Assembly: GCA_934754355.1 (NCBI GenBank)
Contig: CAKVID010000001.1
Location: 62,001-126,000, forward strand
Direction of reading: 5' to 3'
Source: an uncultured Clostridia bacterium
Lineage (GTDB): Bacteria; Bacillota; Clostridia; Christensenellales; UBA1242
Length of the DNA: 64,000 bases
Below, piece after piece: positions 52,275-60,802 of the stretch. The notes under the pieces were generated by a model that had not been told where the DNA came from, ran no database searches, and was given only the letters and a program-made list of their open reading frames with translations. Each line of letters opens with the position of its first letter. The first letter of the stretch is position 1. A program made the position numbers and the translations under genes.

Positions 52275-52742
52275 ATGGCAATTAGAAATATTATTCAAGT
52301 AGGAAATGAAATACTAAGAAAGAAAAGTAAAGAAGTAAAAGAATATGATGAAAAATTATGGGAACTTCTTGATGATATGCGTGAGACAATGGTCAAAAGC
52401 GATGGTTGTGGACTAGCAGGCGTTCAAGTAGGTGTACTTAGAAGAGTAGTTGTATTAGATGTAAATCATATGAAATTTGAATTGATTAATCCTGTGATAA
52501 TTGATGCAAGAGGCGAACAAATAGAGAAAGAAGGTTGTCTATCCGTTAAGGGAGAGAGTGGATATGTCAAGAGGCCTACTGAGGTAACTGTCAAAGCAAA
52601 CGATAGATATGGTAATGAATTTATAATAACTGGAGTGGACTTGCTCGCAAGAGCATTATGTCATGAAATAGACCATTTAGACGGAATTCTATATATTGAC
52701 AAAGTTATTAAAGATTACAAAGAAAGGAAGGGGAATAAATGA
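52275..52742 (+). CDS. def: Peptide deformylase
   Basis: A 155-residue metallohydrolase with all three motifs: GCGLAGVQVG (motif 1, usually GxGLAAxQ), EGCLSV (motif 2, metal Cys) and HEIDHLDG (motif 3, HExxH-type). It removes the formyl group from nascent proteins. SD aggag; overlaps fmt by four bases. Its partner formyltransferase is the next gene. Confidence 0.96.
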   Translation: MAIRNIIQVGNEILRKKSKEVKEYDEKLWELLDDMRETMVKSDGCGLAGVQVGVLRRVVVLDVNHMKFELINPVIIDARGEQIEKEGCLSVKGESGYVKRPTEVTVKANDRYGNEFIITGVDLLARALCHEIDHLDGILYIDKVIKDYKERKGNK

Positions 52743-53671
52743 AAGTAATATTTTTTGGAACACCCGAATATGCAGTGCCAGCATTAGATGCTATTATTCA
52801 CAGTCATCACGAGGTTGTGGCAGTAGTATCTCAGCCCGACAAACCAAAGGGTAGAAGTAATAAACCAGTATTTACACCTGTTAAAGAATTGGCTGTTAAA
52901 CATAATATTCCAGTTTTCCAATTTGAGAAGATAAGAAAAGACGATGTTAGTGAACTTATTAATATTAATGCAGATATAATTGTTACTTGTGCTTATGGTC
53001 AAATTATTGGAGCAAATATACTTTTTGCCAAGAAATTTGGAGTTATTAATCTTCATGGAAGTTTGCTTCCAAAATATAGAGGCTCTAGTCCAATACAATG
53101 GTCTTTGATTAATGGAGACAGTTCTACTGGTGTAACTGTATTGAAATCTGATATTGGAATGGACGATGGCGAAGTGCTAATGTCTAGAGAAATTGCAATA
53201 GAAGAAGATGATAATGCTATAACTCTATTTGATAAATTATCCAAACTTAGCGCTGAAATTGTGTTAGATGCATTAGATAGTCTAGAGAGTGGAAATTACA
53301 ACTATACTAAGCAAGATGATAGTATTGCTACTAATTGCAAAATGCTATCCCCTCAAATGAGCAAAATTGACTTCAATCAATCGGCAAAAGCAGTAGTAGG
53401 ACTTATCAAAGGTTTGGCGATGTGGCCAAATGCTTGTATTACAATTGATGGCGTTTATTTCAAATTATTTAATGCTAAATTAAGTACATTAGATAGTGAT
53501 AATGCCAAAGCGGGAGAAGTCTTGGTGGCAAATAATAAGCAAGGGCTTATTATAAAATGTGGTATTGGTGCGGTAGAAATTACTGAACTTTTGCCCATTA
53601 ATAGCAAGAAAATGACAGCAAAAAGTTATTTGAATGGCAAAAAAATAAACATTGGAAGTATTGCAGAGTGA
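52739..53671 (+). CDS. fmt: Methionyl-tRNA formyltransferase
   Basis: A 310-residue enzyme. VIFFGTPEYAVPALDAI, QPDKPKGR, and the signature INLHGSLLPKYRGSSPIQWS with catalytic Asn-His-Asp (VTVLKSDIGMDDGEV). C-terminal OB-like tRNA-binding domain. Formylates Met-tRNAfMet using 10-formyl-THF. Overlap with def at ATGA; overlaps rsmB by four bases. Confidence 0.95.
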   Translation: MKVIFFGTPEYAVPALDAIIHSHHEVVAVVSQPDKPKGRSNKPVFTPVKELAVKHNIPVFQFEKIRKDDVSELININADIIVTCAYGQIIGANILFAKKFGVINLHGSLLPKYRGSSPIQWSLINGDSSTGVTVLKSDIGMDDGEVLMSREIAIEEDDNAITLFDKLSKLSAEIVLDALDSLESGNYNYTKQDDSIATNCKMLSPQMSKIDFNQSAKAVVGLIKGLAMWPNACITIDGVYFKLFNAKLSTLDSDNAKAGEVLVANNKQGLIIKCGIGAVEITELLPINSKKMTAKSYLNGKKINIGSIAE

Positions 53672-54951
53672 ATAAAGAATTAAATGGTGCTTATCATATA
53701 TTAAAGAAAGTATGTATAGACAAATCTTATGTGAGCATTGAACTTAATAAATATTTGAAGGGTACTCACGATATTAATACATCACTAATTACTAAAATAG
53801 TTTATGGTGTACTAGAGAAAGACATAACTCTTGAGTATTTTATACAAATGCATACTAAAAAATTGCCCAAGCCAAATATTTTGTTACTTCTCAAAATTGT
53901 GGCGTATGCTAGCAAAACTATTAGTAGTATTCCATCTTTTGCATTAGTAAATGAAATTGTAGAAATGGCAAAAAAAGAAGATAAATATAGTGCTGGTTTT
54001 GTAAATGCAGTAAGCAAAAAATTAATTGCTAGCGATATTGTATTGCCTAGCAAAAAGGACTATGTCAAATATTTAAGTGTTAAATATTCATATCCGGAGT
54101 GGGTTATTAGAGAATTGCAGAAATCCAAAGATAATACTTTTATAGAAGATTTACTCTCTACTAATCTTAATACCCTTACTCATATTAGAGTAAATGAGAG
54201 TAAAATATCTGCAGATGATTTCAAAGCAAAACTTGATAAATTAGAAATTAAATATGAACAAAGTCTATATAACTATACAATGTATGTAGACTATGCCAAA
54301 TTACTAAAAGAAAAAGAACTGAAGGATTTATATGTTGTGCAAGGATTGCCAAGCATAATTACTTGTAATGTATTATGTGCAGACAAAGGTAAAGTCTTAG
54401 ATGTCTGTGCAGCTCCCGGCGGTAAATCTGTATACTTGGCACAAAATAGTAATTTAGATGTGTTCTCTTGTGATATATACGCACATAGATTAGATTTAGT
54501 TAAAAAATACGCAAGAAATTATGATATACATAATATTCATTTTTGCTTGCAAGATGGAACTATTATTAATGATAATTGGATAGACAAATTCGATTATGTC
54601 CTATGTGATGTGCCTTGTAGTAATCTAGGAGTTTCACGCAAAAAGCCAGATGTATTCCTAAATAAATCTCTAAATGATGCCAAAATGCTTGCTGGCATAC
54701 AATACAAAATATTGGAGACTAGTGCCAATTATGTTAAGAAAGGCGGAATTTTGCAATATTCAACTTGTACAATAATCGACTTGGAAAATAAAAATGTAAT
54801 AGAAAAATTTTTAAAAAATCACAAAGACTTTGAATTGACAGAGATAAAAGTAGAAGGTATTAATATTTATAATGATAATAACCTATATACATTCTATCCT
54901 AATTTAACTGGAACTGAAGGATTTTTTATAGCGAGGTTAAGAAGAAAATGA
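53668..54951 (+). CDS. rsmB: 16S rRNA m5C967 methyltransferase RsmB
   Basis: A 427-residue protein starting at GTG 53668, overlapping the fmt stop. N-terminal NusB-like domain (about 1-140, ITKIVYGVLEKDITLEYFI); SAM motif LDVCAAPGGKSVYLAQ; catalytic Cys pair in CDVPCSNLGVSRKKPDVF and LQYSTCTII. It methylates C967. SD is inside fmt; overlaps rlmN by four bases. Confidence 0.95.
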   Translation: MNKELNGAYHILKKVCIDKSYVSIELNKYLKGTHDINTSLITKIVYGVLEKDITLEYFIQMHTKKLPKPNILLLLKIVAYASKTISSIPSFALVNEIVEMAKKEDKYSAGFVNAVSKKLIASDIVLPSKKDYVKYLSVKYSYPEWVIRELQKSKDNTFIEDLLSTNLNTLTHIRVNESKISADDFKAKLDKLEIKYEQSLYNYTMYVDYAKLLKEKELKDLYVVQGLPSIITCNVLCADKGKVLDVCAAPGGKSVYLAQNSNLDVFSCDIYAHRLDLVKKYARNYDIHNIHFCLQDGTIINDNWIDKFDYVLCDVPCSNLGVSRKKPDVFLNKSLNDAKMLAGIQYKILETSANYVKKGGILQYSTCTIIDLENKNVIEKFLKNHKDFELTEIKVEGINIYNDNNLYTFYPNLTGTEGFFIARLRRK

Positions 54952-56162
54952 ATATATTATTAGATTATGATAAACAAGAATTGTATAATGTGCTAGGCTC
55001 TTTTGATATGCCTAAATATAGAGTAGATCAACTTGTCAATGCACTTTATAATGGCAAAGATTATGAAGATAATATCAATTTGCCTAAAGATTTCTTGAAT
55101 AAATTGCAGTCACTTGATTATATAATGCAACCTATTAAGATAAGGAAAGCAATACCTAGCGGAAATAAAGATAAGACAATTAAATTCTTATATGATTTGA
55201 ATGATGGTAATATTATAGAGGGCGTCCTTATGTCCTATGCTTTTGGCAATACTCTATGTATTAGTACTCAAGTAGGCTGTAAGATGAACTGTGCATTCTG
55301 TGCAAGTGGACTTAATGGATTTGTAAGAAATCTATCTTGTGGCGAAATTTTAGGTCAAATTGTGGCAGTTAATAAATATTTGGGCGGAAATTTGAAATCA
55401 AGAAAAATTACTAACATTGTTCTTATGGGAAGTGGTGAGCCTCTAGATAATTTTGATAATGTCAAGAAATTTCTTAAGATTGTAACAAGTAGTGAGTGCT
55501 TTGATATAAGTGTTAGAAATATCTCTGTATCTACTTGTGGAATTCCTAGCAAAATAGAAGAGTTAGCCGATTTGGGATTTGCTGTAACTTTGTGTTTCTC
55601 TCTTCATGCTTCTAATGATGCTACAAGAAGAGAAATAATGCCTATTGCTAGAAGATACTCTATTGCAGAGGTTATTGAGGCATTGAAGTACTATCACACT
55701 GTTACTAATAGAAGAATTATAATTGAATACACTTTAATTGAAGGTGTTAATAATTCAATGTCAAATGCCAAAGAATTATCTATTCTTCTTAAAAATCTAC
55801 CTTGTCATGTGAATTTGATTAAATTAAATGAAGTTGATGGTAGAAATTTGAAAAGCCCATCAGTTGATAGTTGCAAGAAATTTCTAGATAATCTTAATAG
55901 GTTTGGTGTAAGTGCCACAATGAGAAGAAGTCTAGGAGATGATATAGAAGGGGCTTGCGGGCAACTTAGAAATAAAGAATTGAAGGGTGGAGAGGTAGTA
56001 ATCAAAGAGAGAAATATTGAGAGAAAGCCTACTCCTAATAAAAATACTTTGTCAAAAGTAAAAGACCCAACTAAATTATTAAATAAGAAAAACATTAATA
56101 AAAATATTAAAGATAAAAATACAAATAGAAATAACTTAAAAACTAAGAGAAATTATAAATAA
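54948..56162 (+). CDS. rlmN: 23S rRNA/tRNA adenine-C2 methyltransferase RlmN
   Basis: A 404-residue radical SAM methylase. Cluster motif CKMNCAFCASGLNGFVRN; GSGEPLDNFDNVKKFL; SVSTCGIPSKI; FSLHASNDATRREIMPI; catalytic C-terminal Cys in GDDIEGACGQL (about 340). The family usually ends shortly after this; here about 60 further residues are basic and Asn/Lys-rich (KPTPNKNTLSKVKDPTK, NKKNINKNIKDKNTNRN), possibly an RNA-binding tail. Methylates C2 of A2503 and A37. Confidence 0.93.
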   Translation: MNILLDYDKQELYNVLGSFDMPKYRVDQLVNALYNGKDYEDNINLPKDFLNKLQSLDYIMQPIKIRKAIPSGNKDKTIKFLYDLNDGNIIEGVLMSYAFGNTLCISTQVGCKMNCAFCASGLNGFVRNLSCGEILGQIVAVNKYLGGNLKSRKITNIVLMGSGEPLDNFDNVKKFLKIVTSSECFDISVRNISVSTCGIPSKIEELADLGFAVTLCFSLHASNDATRREIMPIARRYSIAEVIEALKYYHTVTNRRIIIEYTLIEGVNNSMSNAKELSILLKNLPCHVNLIKLNEVDGRNLKSPSVDSCKKFLDNLNRFGVSATMRRSLGDDIEGACGQLRNKELKGGEVVIKERNIERKPTPNKNTLSKVKDPTKLLNKKNINKNIKDKNTNRNNLKTKRNYK

Positions 56163-56184
56163 CAATATTTTAAGGAGAAAGCTT

Positions 56185-57048
56185 ATTAATAAGGTTGTTA
56201 AAATAATTGGCGATATTTTCTCAGTATACTCAAATGGTCAAATTGTAGAATGTAGTTGCTTGAAGACTATTAAGAAAGATAATCTTGTTGTAGGCGATTA
56301 TGTTGAGATTAGAGAAAATGAGTATAATATTGGAAAATATATAATAAGTAAAGTTTTGCCAAGAAAAAATAGTATTCCAAGACCCAGACTTGCTAATTTG
56401 GATAAATTACTTATATTAGTTGCCCCTGAGCCTAAACCAGATTTTCTGCTATTAGATAAATTAATTATTTATTGTACTATTAATAATATAGAACCAATTA
56501 TAATAATTAATAAATGTGATATAGCTAGTGATGATTTTACAAAATCAGTCCATGCTCAGTATTCGGGTAAGAAAATCTATGTAATTAGTGCCAAGAATGG
56601 AACGGGTATGGATAAAGTAAAAGAGGAATTACGAGATACTTTCTCGGCTGTTTGTGGTCAATCGGCTGTTGGAAAGTCATCGTTTATTAATGCAATTATT
56701 CCAGAATTATCTCTTGAAACTCAAGGTTTAAGTGAGAAAATTCAAAGAGGAAAACATACTACTCGTGTAAATCAAGTATTTATTTCTAGTAATTTTATGA
56801 TAGCCGATACTCCGGGGTTTAGTAGTTTGGAACTAAATATTGATTATAGAGACTTATCTGAGTATTATAATGAATTTGATGAATATAAATGTAATTGTAA
56901 ATATTTAGATTGTTCACATATCAAAGAAGGTAGAGATTGCGGGGTGCGTGTAGCCGTTAGTGATGGTAAAATTAATAAAGATAGATATGCTAGATATGTT
57001 GACTTATATGGAAAATTGAAAGAAAATTGGGAGAAAAAATATGATTAA
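56185..57048 (+). CDS. rsgA: Ribosome small-subunit GTPase RsgA, apparent ATT start
   Basis: A circularly permuted GTPase: G4 NKCD and G5 ISAKNG precede G1 GQSAVGKSSFINA, G2 GKHTTRVNQV and G3 DTPGFSS; zinc finger CNCKYLDCSHIKEGRDCGV at the C-terminus. The first canonical start (TTG 56260) would remove the first half of the N-terminal OB domain and has no SD. The frame continues upstream through INKVVKIIGDIFSVYSNGQI, which matches the RsgA N-terminus, to ATT 56185, seven bases after a perfect SD (taaggag, 56171-56177). No ATG, GTG or other TTG occurs there. About 287 residues, normal length. It releases late 30S assembly factors. Overlaps rpe. Confidence 0.88.
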   Translation: MNKVVKIIGDIFSVYSNGQIVECSCLKTIKKDNLVVGDYVEIRENEYNIGKYIISKVLPRKNSIPRPRLANLDKLLILVAPEPKPDFLLLDKLIIYCTINNIEPIIIINKCDIASDDFTKSVHAQYSGKKIYVISAKNGTGMDKVKEELRDTFSAVCGQSAVGKSSFINAIIPELSLETQGLSEKIQRGKHTTRVNQVFISSNFMIADTPGFSSLELNIDYRDLSEYYNEFDEYKCNCKYLDCSHIKEGRDCGVRVAVSDGKINKDRYARYVDLYGKLKENWEKKYD

Positions 57049-57706
57049 AGTGTGTCCTAGTTCTAATCCATGTCCAGAGAAAAACTTAATTGAATACATA
57101 AAAACTTTGGAAGATTATGGAATTGAGTATTTGCATTGTGATGTAATGGACGGAAAATTTGTAGAGAATACTTGTTTGGATTATAATACTCTAGAGAATG
57201 CAAGAAATAACACGAATATCCTACTAGATATTCATTTGATGGTAGAAGATGTGTATGCAAATGTTGTTAAATTTTCTAAATTAAAGCCAAGTATTATAAC
57301 TATTCATTACGAAGCACTAAAAAGTACTAGTGAATTTGATAAAGTCAGAAATTATCTAAAAAATCAACAAATATTAATGGGCTTGGCAATCAAACCTAAT
57401 ACCCCAGTGGAAATAGTATCTAGACTTATAAGCAAAGTAGATTTGGTGCTAATTATGACTGTTGAACCGGGTAAGAGTGGACAGAAACTTATGGCTGACA
57501 CTTTGACCAAAGTACAATTAGTTAGAGAATTAACCAAAGAGAACGGAACTATAATAGAAGTTGATGGTGGCATTAATGAAGAAAATTATAGTCAAGTTAT
57601 TAAATGTGGCGGGCAATTCTTGGTTATGGGTTCGGCATTTTATAAAAGCACTGATAGACAAAGTTTGCTTCATTCTATAGATAAGCACTACAAAAATAAG
57701 AAGTAA
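57041..57706 (+). CDS. rpe: Ribulose-phosphate 3-epimerase
   Basis: A 221-residue TIM barrel. Motifs LHCDVMDGKFVENTC (metal His/Asp), LLDIHLMVEDV, ITIHYEAL, IMTVEPGKSGQKLM and IIEVDGGINEEN. It interconverts ribulose-5-phosphate and xylulose-5-phosphate. Overlaps rsgA by eight bases, as in the conserved Firmicutes order. The N-terminal SSNPCPEKNLIEYI lacks the usual second phosphate-binding pattern detail but the core is intact. Confidence 0.94.
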   Translation: MIKVCPSSNPCPEKNLIEYIKTLEDYGIEYLHCDVMDGKFVENTCLDYNTLENARNNTNILLDIHLMVEDVYANVVKFSKLKPSIITIHYEALKSTSEFDKVRNYLKNQQILMGLAIKPNTPVEIVSRLISKVDLVLIMTVEPGKSGQKLMADTLTKVQLVRELTKENGTIIEVDGGINEENYSQVIKCGGQFLVMGSAFYKSTDRQSLLHSIDKHYKNKK

Positions 57707-57764
57707 CTAAAGTCAAATGCCTTGCATATAGATATATTAGATAATTATATTCAAGGGGAAGATT

Positions 57765-57845
57765 ATGAAAATATATTGTTTTAAATTACCAAAATTTTTG
57801 AAGCCACTTTTTAAATTAATTTTCAAGAAGCAATATTCAGAGTAA
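57765..57845 (+). CDS. spoVM: Stage V sporulation protein M (SpoVM)
   Basis: A 26-codon gene with a strong SD (aagggg). It begins MKIYCFKLPKFLKPLFK and is exactly the 26-residue length of Bacillus SpoVM, which begins MKFYTIKLPKFLGG. The shared K-x-Y-x-x-KLPKFL core is diagnostic. SpoVM is an amphipathic helix that binds the positively curved forespore membrane and anchors SpoIVA for coat assembly. Its position is that of Bacillus spoVM: after rsgA-rpe, before reversed rpmB and then yloU-fakA. Bacillus has two glycines where Lys-Pro follow here. Too short for many gene finders. Confidence 0.9.
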   Translation: MKIYCFKLPKFLKPLFKLIFKKQYSE

Positions 57846-58094
57846 ATGAAAATAATTATAACAGTTAATTTTGCAAATGATAAATTTAATAATGATTTTA
57901 ATCTTTCTAATGCTTTATTAAATAAGCATACTGTTTTGATGGTTAACAGTAATGATCAATTGATAGAAGCCAAAAAGCACTATGATTTGGTGATTATTGG
58001 ACAATCATCTCAAGATATAGATAGGGGTACTTTGAAAGATATTAAGAGCCTAGACGCAAACAAAGATAAAGATAAAATTAATAATTTACTATAA
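57846..58094 (+). CDS. Hypothetical small protein downstream of spoVM
   Basis: An 82-residue protein whose ATG directly follows the spoVM stop codon, so translation is probably coupled. Alternating hydrophobic strands (MKIIITVNFANDKF, HTVLMVNSND, YDLVIIGQSS) suggest a Rossmann-like or beta/alpha start; the second half is charged. No family recognised. It fills the place where Bacillus has thiN before spoVM, but is not thiN. Confidence 0.5.
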   Translation: MKIIITVNFANDKFNNDFNLSNALLNKHTVLMVNSNDQLIEAKKHYDLVIIGQSSQDIDRGTLKDIKSLDANKDKDKINNLL

Positions 58095-58096
58095 AA

Positions 58097-58135
58097 AACG
58101 ATGTACTAAAGATTATTAGTACATCGTTATTTTTA
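58097..58135. terminator. Bidirectional terminator between 57846-58094 gene and rpmB
   Basis: Twelve-bp stem (aacgatgtacta / tagtacatcgtt), eight-base loop, flanking A and T tracts. Confidence 0.85.
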
Positions 58136-58145
58136 ATATCTAAAA

Positions 58146-58334
58146 TTACTTTTCTTCGTTTTTAAGAGTTTTTAGACATCTAGTGCAGATATATTCGTTT
58201 TGAATTTTTCCATCAACTTCGATAGATTTCTTTTGAAGATTTGCACCCCAAGTTCTCTTAGTAGCGATATGAGAGTGACTTACTTGGTTTCCAGCCACTT
58301 TTTTCTTACTACATATAAAACATTCTTTTGCCAT
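58146..58334 (-). CDS. rpmB: 50S ribosomal protein L28
   Basis: A 62-residue protein starting at ATG 58334 (SD gggggtga, nine bases away). CFICSKKKVAGNQVSHSH, TKRTWGANLQ and CTRCLKTL are the L28 hallmarks. Two CxxC pairs (CFIC, CTRC) mark the zinc-binding C+ form. It lies on the minus strand within an otherwise plus-strand run, exactly as in Bacillus. Confidence 0.95.
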   Translation of the reverse strand: MAKECFICSKKKVAGNQVSHSHIATKRTWGANLQKKSIEVDGKIQNEYICTRCLKTLKNEEK

Positions 58335-58425
58335 TGTAAAATTCACCCCCAAGGTAATTTTTTGTTTCGTTTGTAATAAACTAAATATGGAACGACATTA
58401 TTCCAATTTTGATTTTAACATGTAG

Positions 58426-58454
58426 ATTATAGCAAATTAATTTACATATGGCAA
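58426..58454 (-). promoter_or_regulatory. Promoter of rpmB
   Basis: Reading the minus strand: TTGCCA, 17-base spacer, TATAAT. It is one of the best-matching promoters in the window. Confidence 0.85.
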
Positions 58455-58537
58455 GACTTTTTTGAAAGTTTCTATAGTTCTAGTTATTATTTTAGATATA
58501 ATTAGATATATTGATTTAAGTATTTCTTCAAAATCTC

Positions 58538-58566
58538 TTGCCAAATGAGATAAAGTATTGTAAAAT
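58538..58566 (+). promoter_or_regulatory. Promoter of yloU-fakA
   Basis: TTGCCA, 17-base spacer, TAAAAT, about 100 bases before the ATG. Confidence 0.75.
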
Positions 58567-58664
58567 GAATGATGTAGAAATTTGTTTTCAATTTCTATTT
58601 AATTAATAAAAATTTGATAGCAATCATATTTGCAGTTCAGATTTTTGGGTAAAAGGAGATAACT

Positions 58665-58997
58665 ATGGCTGTAAAAACAAGCAATGCTTATGGTAATATT
58701 ACAATTGATGATGAAGCAATAGCATGCGCAACAGGGCATATTGCTAGGGATTGCTACGGCGTAGTAGACCTTGTAGGACAAGGCTCTGTTAAATCCAAAA
58801 ATCAATTAACCAAGGGTATTAAAATAATAACCGTAGGCAATAGAATTTATATTGATTTATTCGCTATATTGAAATATGGCGTATCTATTGGAACTGTTAC
58901 TGATAATTTGAAATCTACAGTTAAATATGGTGTAGAGCAATTTACAGGTATGATTGTTGATAGTGTAAATATAAATGTAGTAGGAGTTAGAGTTTAA
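58665..58997 (+). CDS. Asp23/YloU family envelope stress protein
   Basis: A 110-residue protein with SD aaaggag. The pattern GNITIDDEAIACATGHIARDCYGVVDLVG and VGNRIYIDLFAILKYGVSIGTV then INVVGVRV is the Asp23/YloU fold. Such proteins form cytoplasmic or membrane-tethered complexes and respond to envelope stress. In Bacillus the same gene lies between rpmB and fakA (yloV), as here. Confidence 0.88.
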   Translation: MAVKTSNAYGNITIDDEAIACATGHIARDCYGVVDLVGQGSVKSKNQLTKGIKIITVGNRIYIDLFAILKYGVSIGTVTDNLKSTVKYGVEQFTGMIVDSVNINVVGVRV

Positions 58998-59031
58998 TTC
59001 AATTCTAATTCATTAAAGGGATATATAAATT

Positions 59032-60678
59032 ATGCAAAAAACAATAAACAGTACAATGTTTCGCAAGATGATAATTGCAAGTGCGAAAATTCTTGATGAT
59101 AACAAAAGTTTTGTAGACTCACTTAATGTTTTTCCAGTGCCAGATGGTGATACTGGTACTAATATGAGCCTTACTTATAATAATGTAGTTAAAGAACTTA
59201 ATAATTGTTTGGAGAATGACTTTGCGTCTATTTCTAGAGCAGTTGTAACAGGTGCTTTGAGAGGTGCTAGAGGTAATAGTGGTGTTATACTTTCTCAAAT
59301 ACTTAAAGGTATATGCAATGTTGTAGGAACTTGCGAGAAAGAATTAACAACCAAGATTTTTGCCAAAGCCTTAGCAGAAGGCTCTACTATTGCATACAAA
59401 GCAGTCGCTGCACCTAAAGAAGGTACTATTCTAACAGTTATTAGAATTATAGCAGAGTCCGCACAAAGAAATTGCAAGAAGTATTCTGACTTTGAACCAT
59501 TTTTTGAAGCAATACTAAATGATGGGGAAGCAATTTTGCAACAAACTCCAGAGATGCTTCCTGTACTCAAGAAAGCAGGTGTTGTAGATGCTGGTGGTAG
59601 AGGACTTATTATAATCTTCAAGGGAATGCAGAAGATTATTCTAGGCGAAGAAGATTTTGATATCAATATTGAGCAACTAATTAGTACTCAAGCGATGAAC
59701 AATAACGATTTTTATGTAAACCTAGATAATCTAGCAGACATTGAATTTGCTTATTGTACAGAGTTTATGATTACTCATATGAAGAAGAAGACTACTGAAA
59801 GCGATATCGAGAAATTTAGAGAAAATCTATCTAATATTGGCGATAGCGTAGTTTGCTTTGGAGATTTAGAATTAGTTAAAGTGCATGTACATACTAATCA
59901 ACCTAATTTGGCTTTGGGTTCTGCATTGGAACTTGGAGAAATTATCAATATTAAGATTGAAAACATGGTTGAGCAGAATAGAGAATTGAAGAGAGCACAA
60001 ACACAAAGACAACAGAATTTGAAAGAAATTGGAATTGTTGCTGTAGCACCGGGACAAGGTATTGCAAATGTATTTGCTGATTTATTGGTAGATGATATGA
60101 TAGAAGGTGGACAAACAATGAACCCTTCTGCCGAAGACATTGCCAAAGCAGTTGATAGAATTCCAGCCAAAAATGTGGTTGTACTTCCTAATAATAAGAA
60201 TATTATTCTTGCGGCAGAACAAGCCAAGACACTTACAAAGAAAATATTGCATGTAATTCCAACAAAGTCTATTCCAGAAGGTGTTGCATCAGTACTTGCA
60301 TTTAATCCAGATGCTAGTGTAGAAGAGAATATTGAAGCAATGACTAATGCTAAAGACTCTGTAACTAGCGCACAAGTAACTTATGCTGTAAGAACTACAC
60401 ATGTTAATGGCTTTGATTTGCAGACAGGAGATATTATCGGTCTAGATAATAAAGGCATTATTGCTAAGGGTAGTTTGGTTAAAGATACAACTATACAATT
60501 AATAGACAAATTAGTTAGTCCAGATAGTGTTAATATTACATTATTCTACGGCAAAGATGTGGCAGAAGACGATGCCAATGCACTTGCCGAAGAATTAGAG
60601 AAGAGATATCCTGATTGTGATGTTAATATGATTTCTGGCGAACAACCAGTTTATTATTATATAATATCAATTGAATAA
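59032..60678 (+). CDS. fakA: Fatty acid kinase catalytic subunit FakA (YloV)
   Basis: A 548-residue DAK2-domain protein. N-terminal DhaL-like ATP domain with VFPVPDGDTGTNMSLTYNN and GALRGARGNSGVILSQIL; central domain with AAPKEGTILTVIRII and KAGVVDAGGRGLIIIFKGMQ; C-terminal domain (about 330-548) with VVLPNNKNIILAAEQA and LFYGKDVAEDDANALAEEL. FakA phosphorylates FakB-bound fatty acids for phospholipid synthesis; no fakB is in the window. The position after yloU is conserved. Confidence 0.92.
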   Translation: MQKTINSTMFRKMIIASAKILDDNKSFVDSLNVFPVPDGDTGTNMSLTYNNVVKELNNCLENDFASISRAVVTGALRGARGNSGVILSQILKGICNVVGTCEKELTTKIFAKALAEGSTIAYKAVAAPKEGTILTVIRIIAESAQRNCKKYSDFEPFFEAILNDGEAILQQTPEMLPVLKKAGVVDAGGRGLIIIFKGMQKIILGEEDFDINIEQLISTQAMNNNDFYVNLDNLADIEFAYCTEFMITHMKKKTTESDIEKFRENLSNIGDSVVCFGDLELVKVHVHTNQPNLALGSALELGEIINIKIENMVEQNRELKRAQTQRQQNLKEIGIVAVAPGQGIANVFADLLVDDMIEGGQTMNPSAEDIAKAVDRIPAKNVVVLPNNKNIILAAEQAKTLTKKILHVIPTKSIPEGVASVLAFNPDASVEENIEAMTNAKDSVTSAQVTYAVRTTHVNGFDLQTGDIIGLDNKGIIAKGSLVKDTTIQLIDKLVSPDSVNITLFYGKDVAEDDANALAEELEKRYPDCDVNMISGEQPVYYYIISIE

Positions 60679-60684
60679 ATGAAG

Positions 60685-60712
60685 AAAGTACCTATTTTTT
60701 GGTACTTTTTTT
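60685..60712 (+). terminator. Terminator after fakA
   Basis: Stem aaagtacc / ggtacttt followed by a T run. Confidence 0.9.
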
Positions 60713-60802
60713 GTTTTATCTGTTATAAATGTAATTTTAATATTGACAAAAGTTTGTTTTTTAAATAAAATATAAGCGAAAATTATAATAGGAGAGTTTT
60801 CT

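Noticed and set aside
56185..56260. Frameshift in the rlmN-rsgA junction as explanation of the missing RsgA N-terminus
   Set aside because: The rsgA frame is open and homologous in one frame up to ATT 56185 with a correctly spaced SD; no shift is required.
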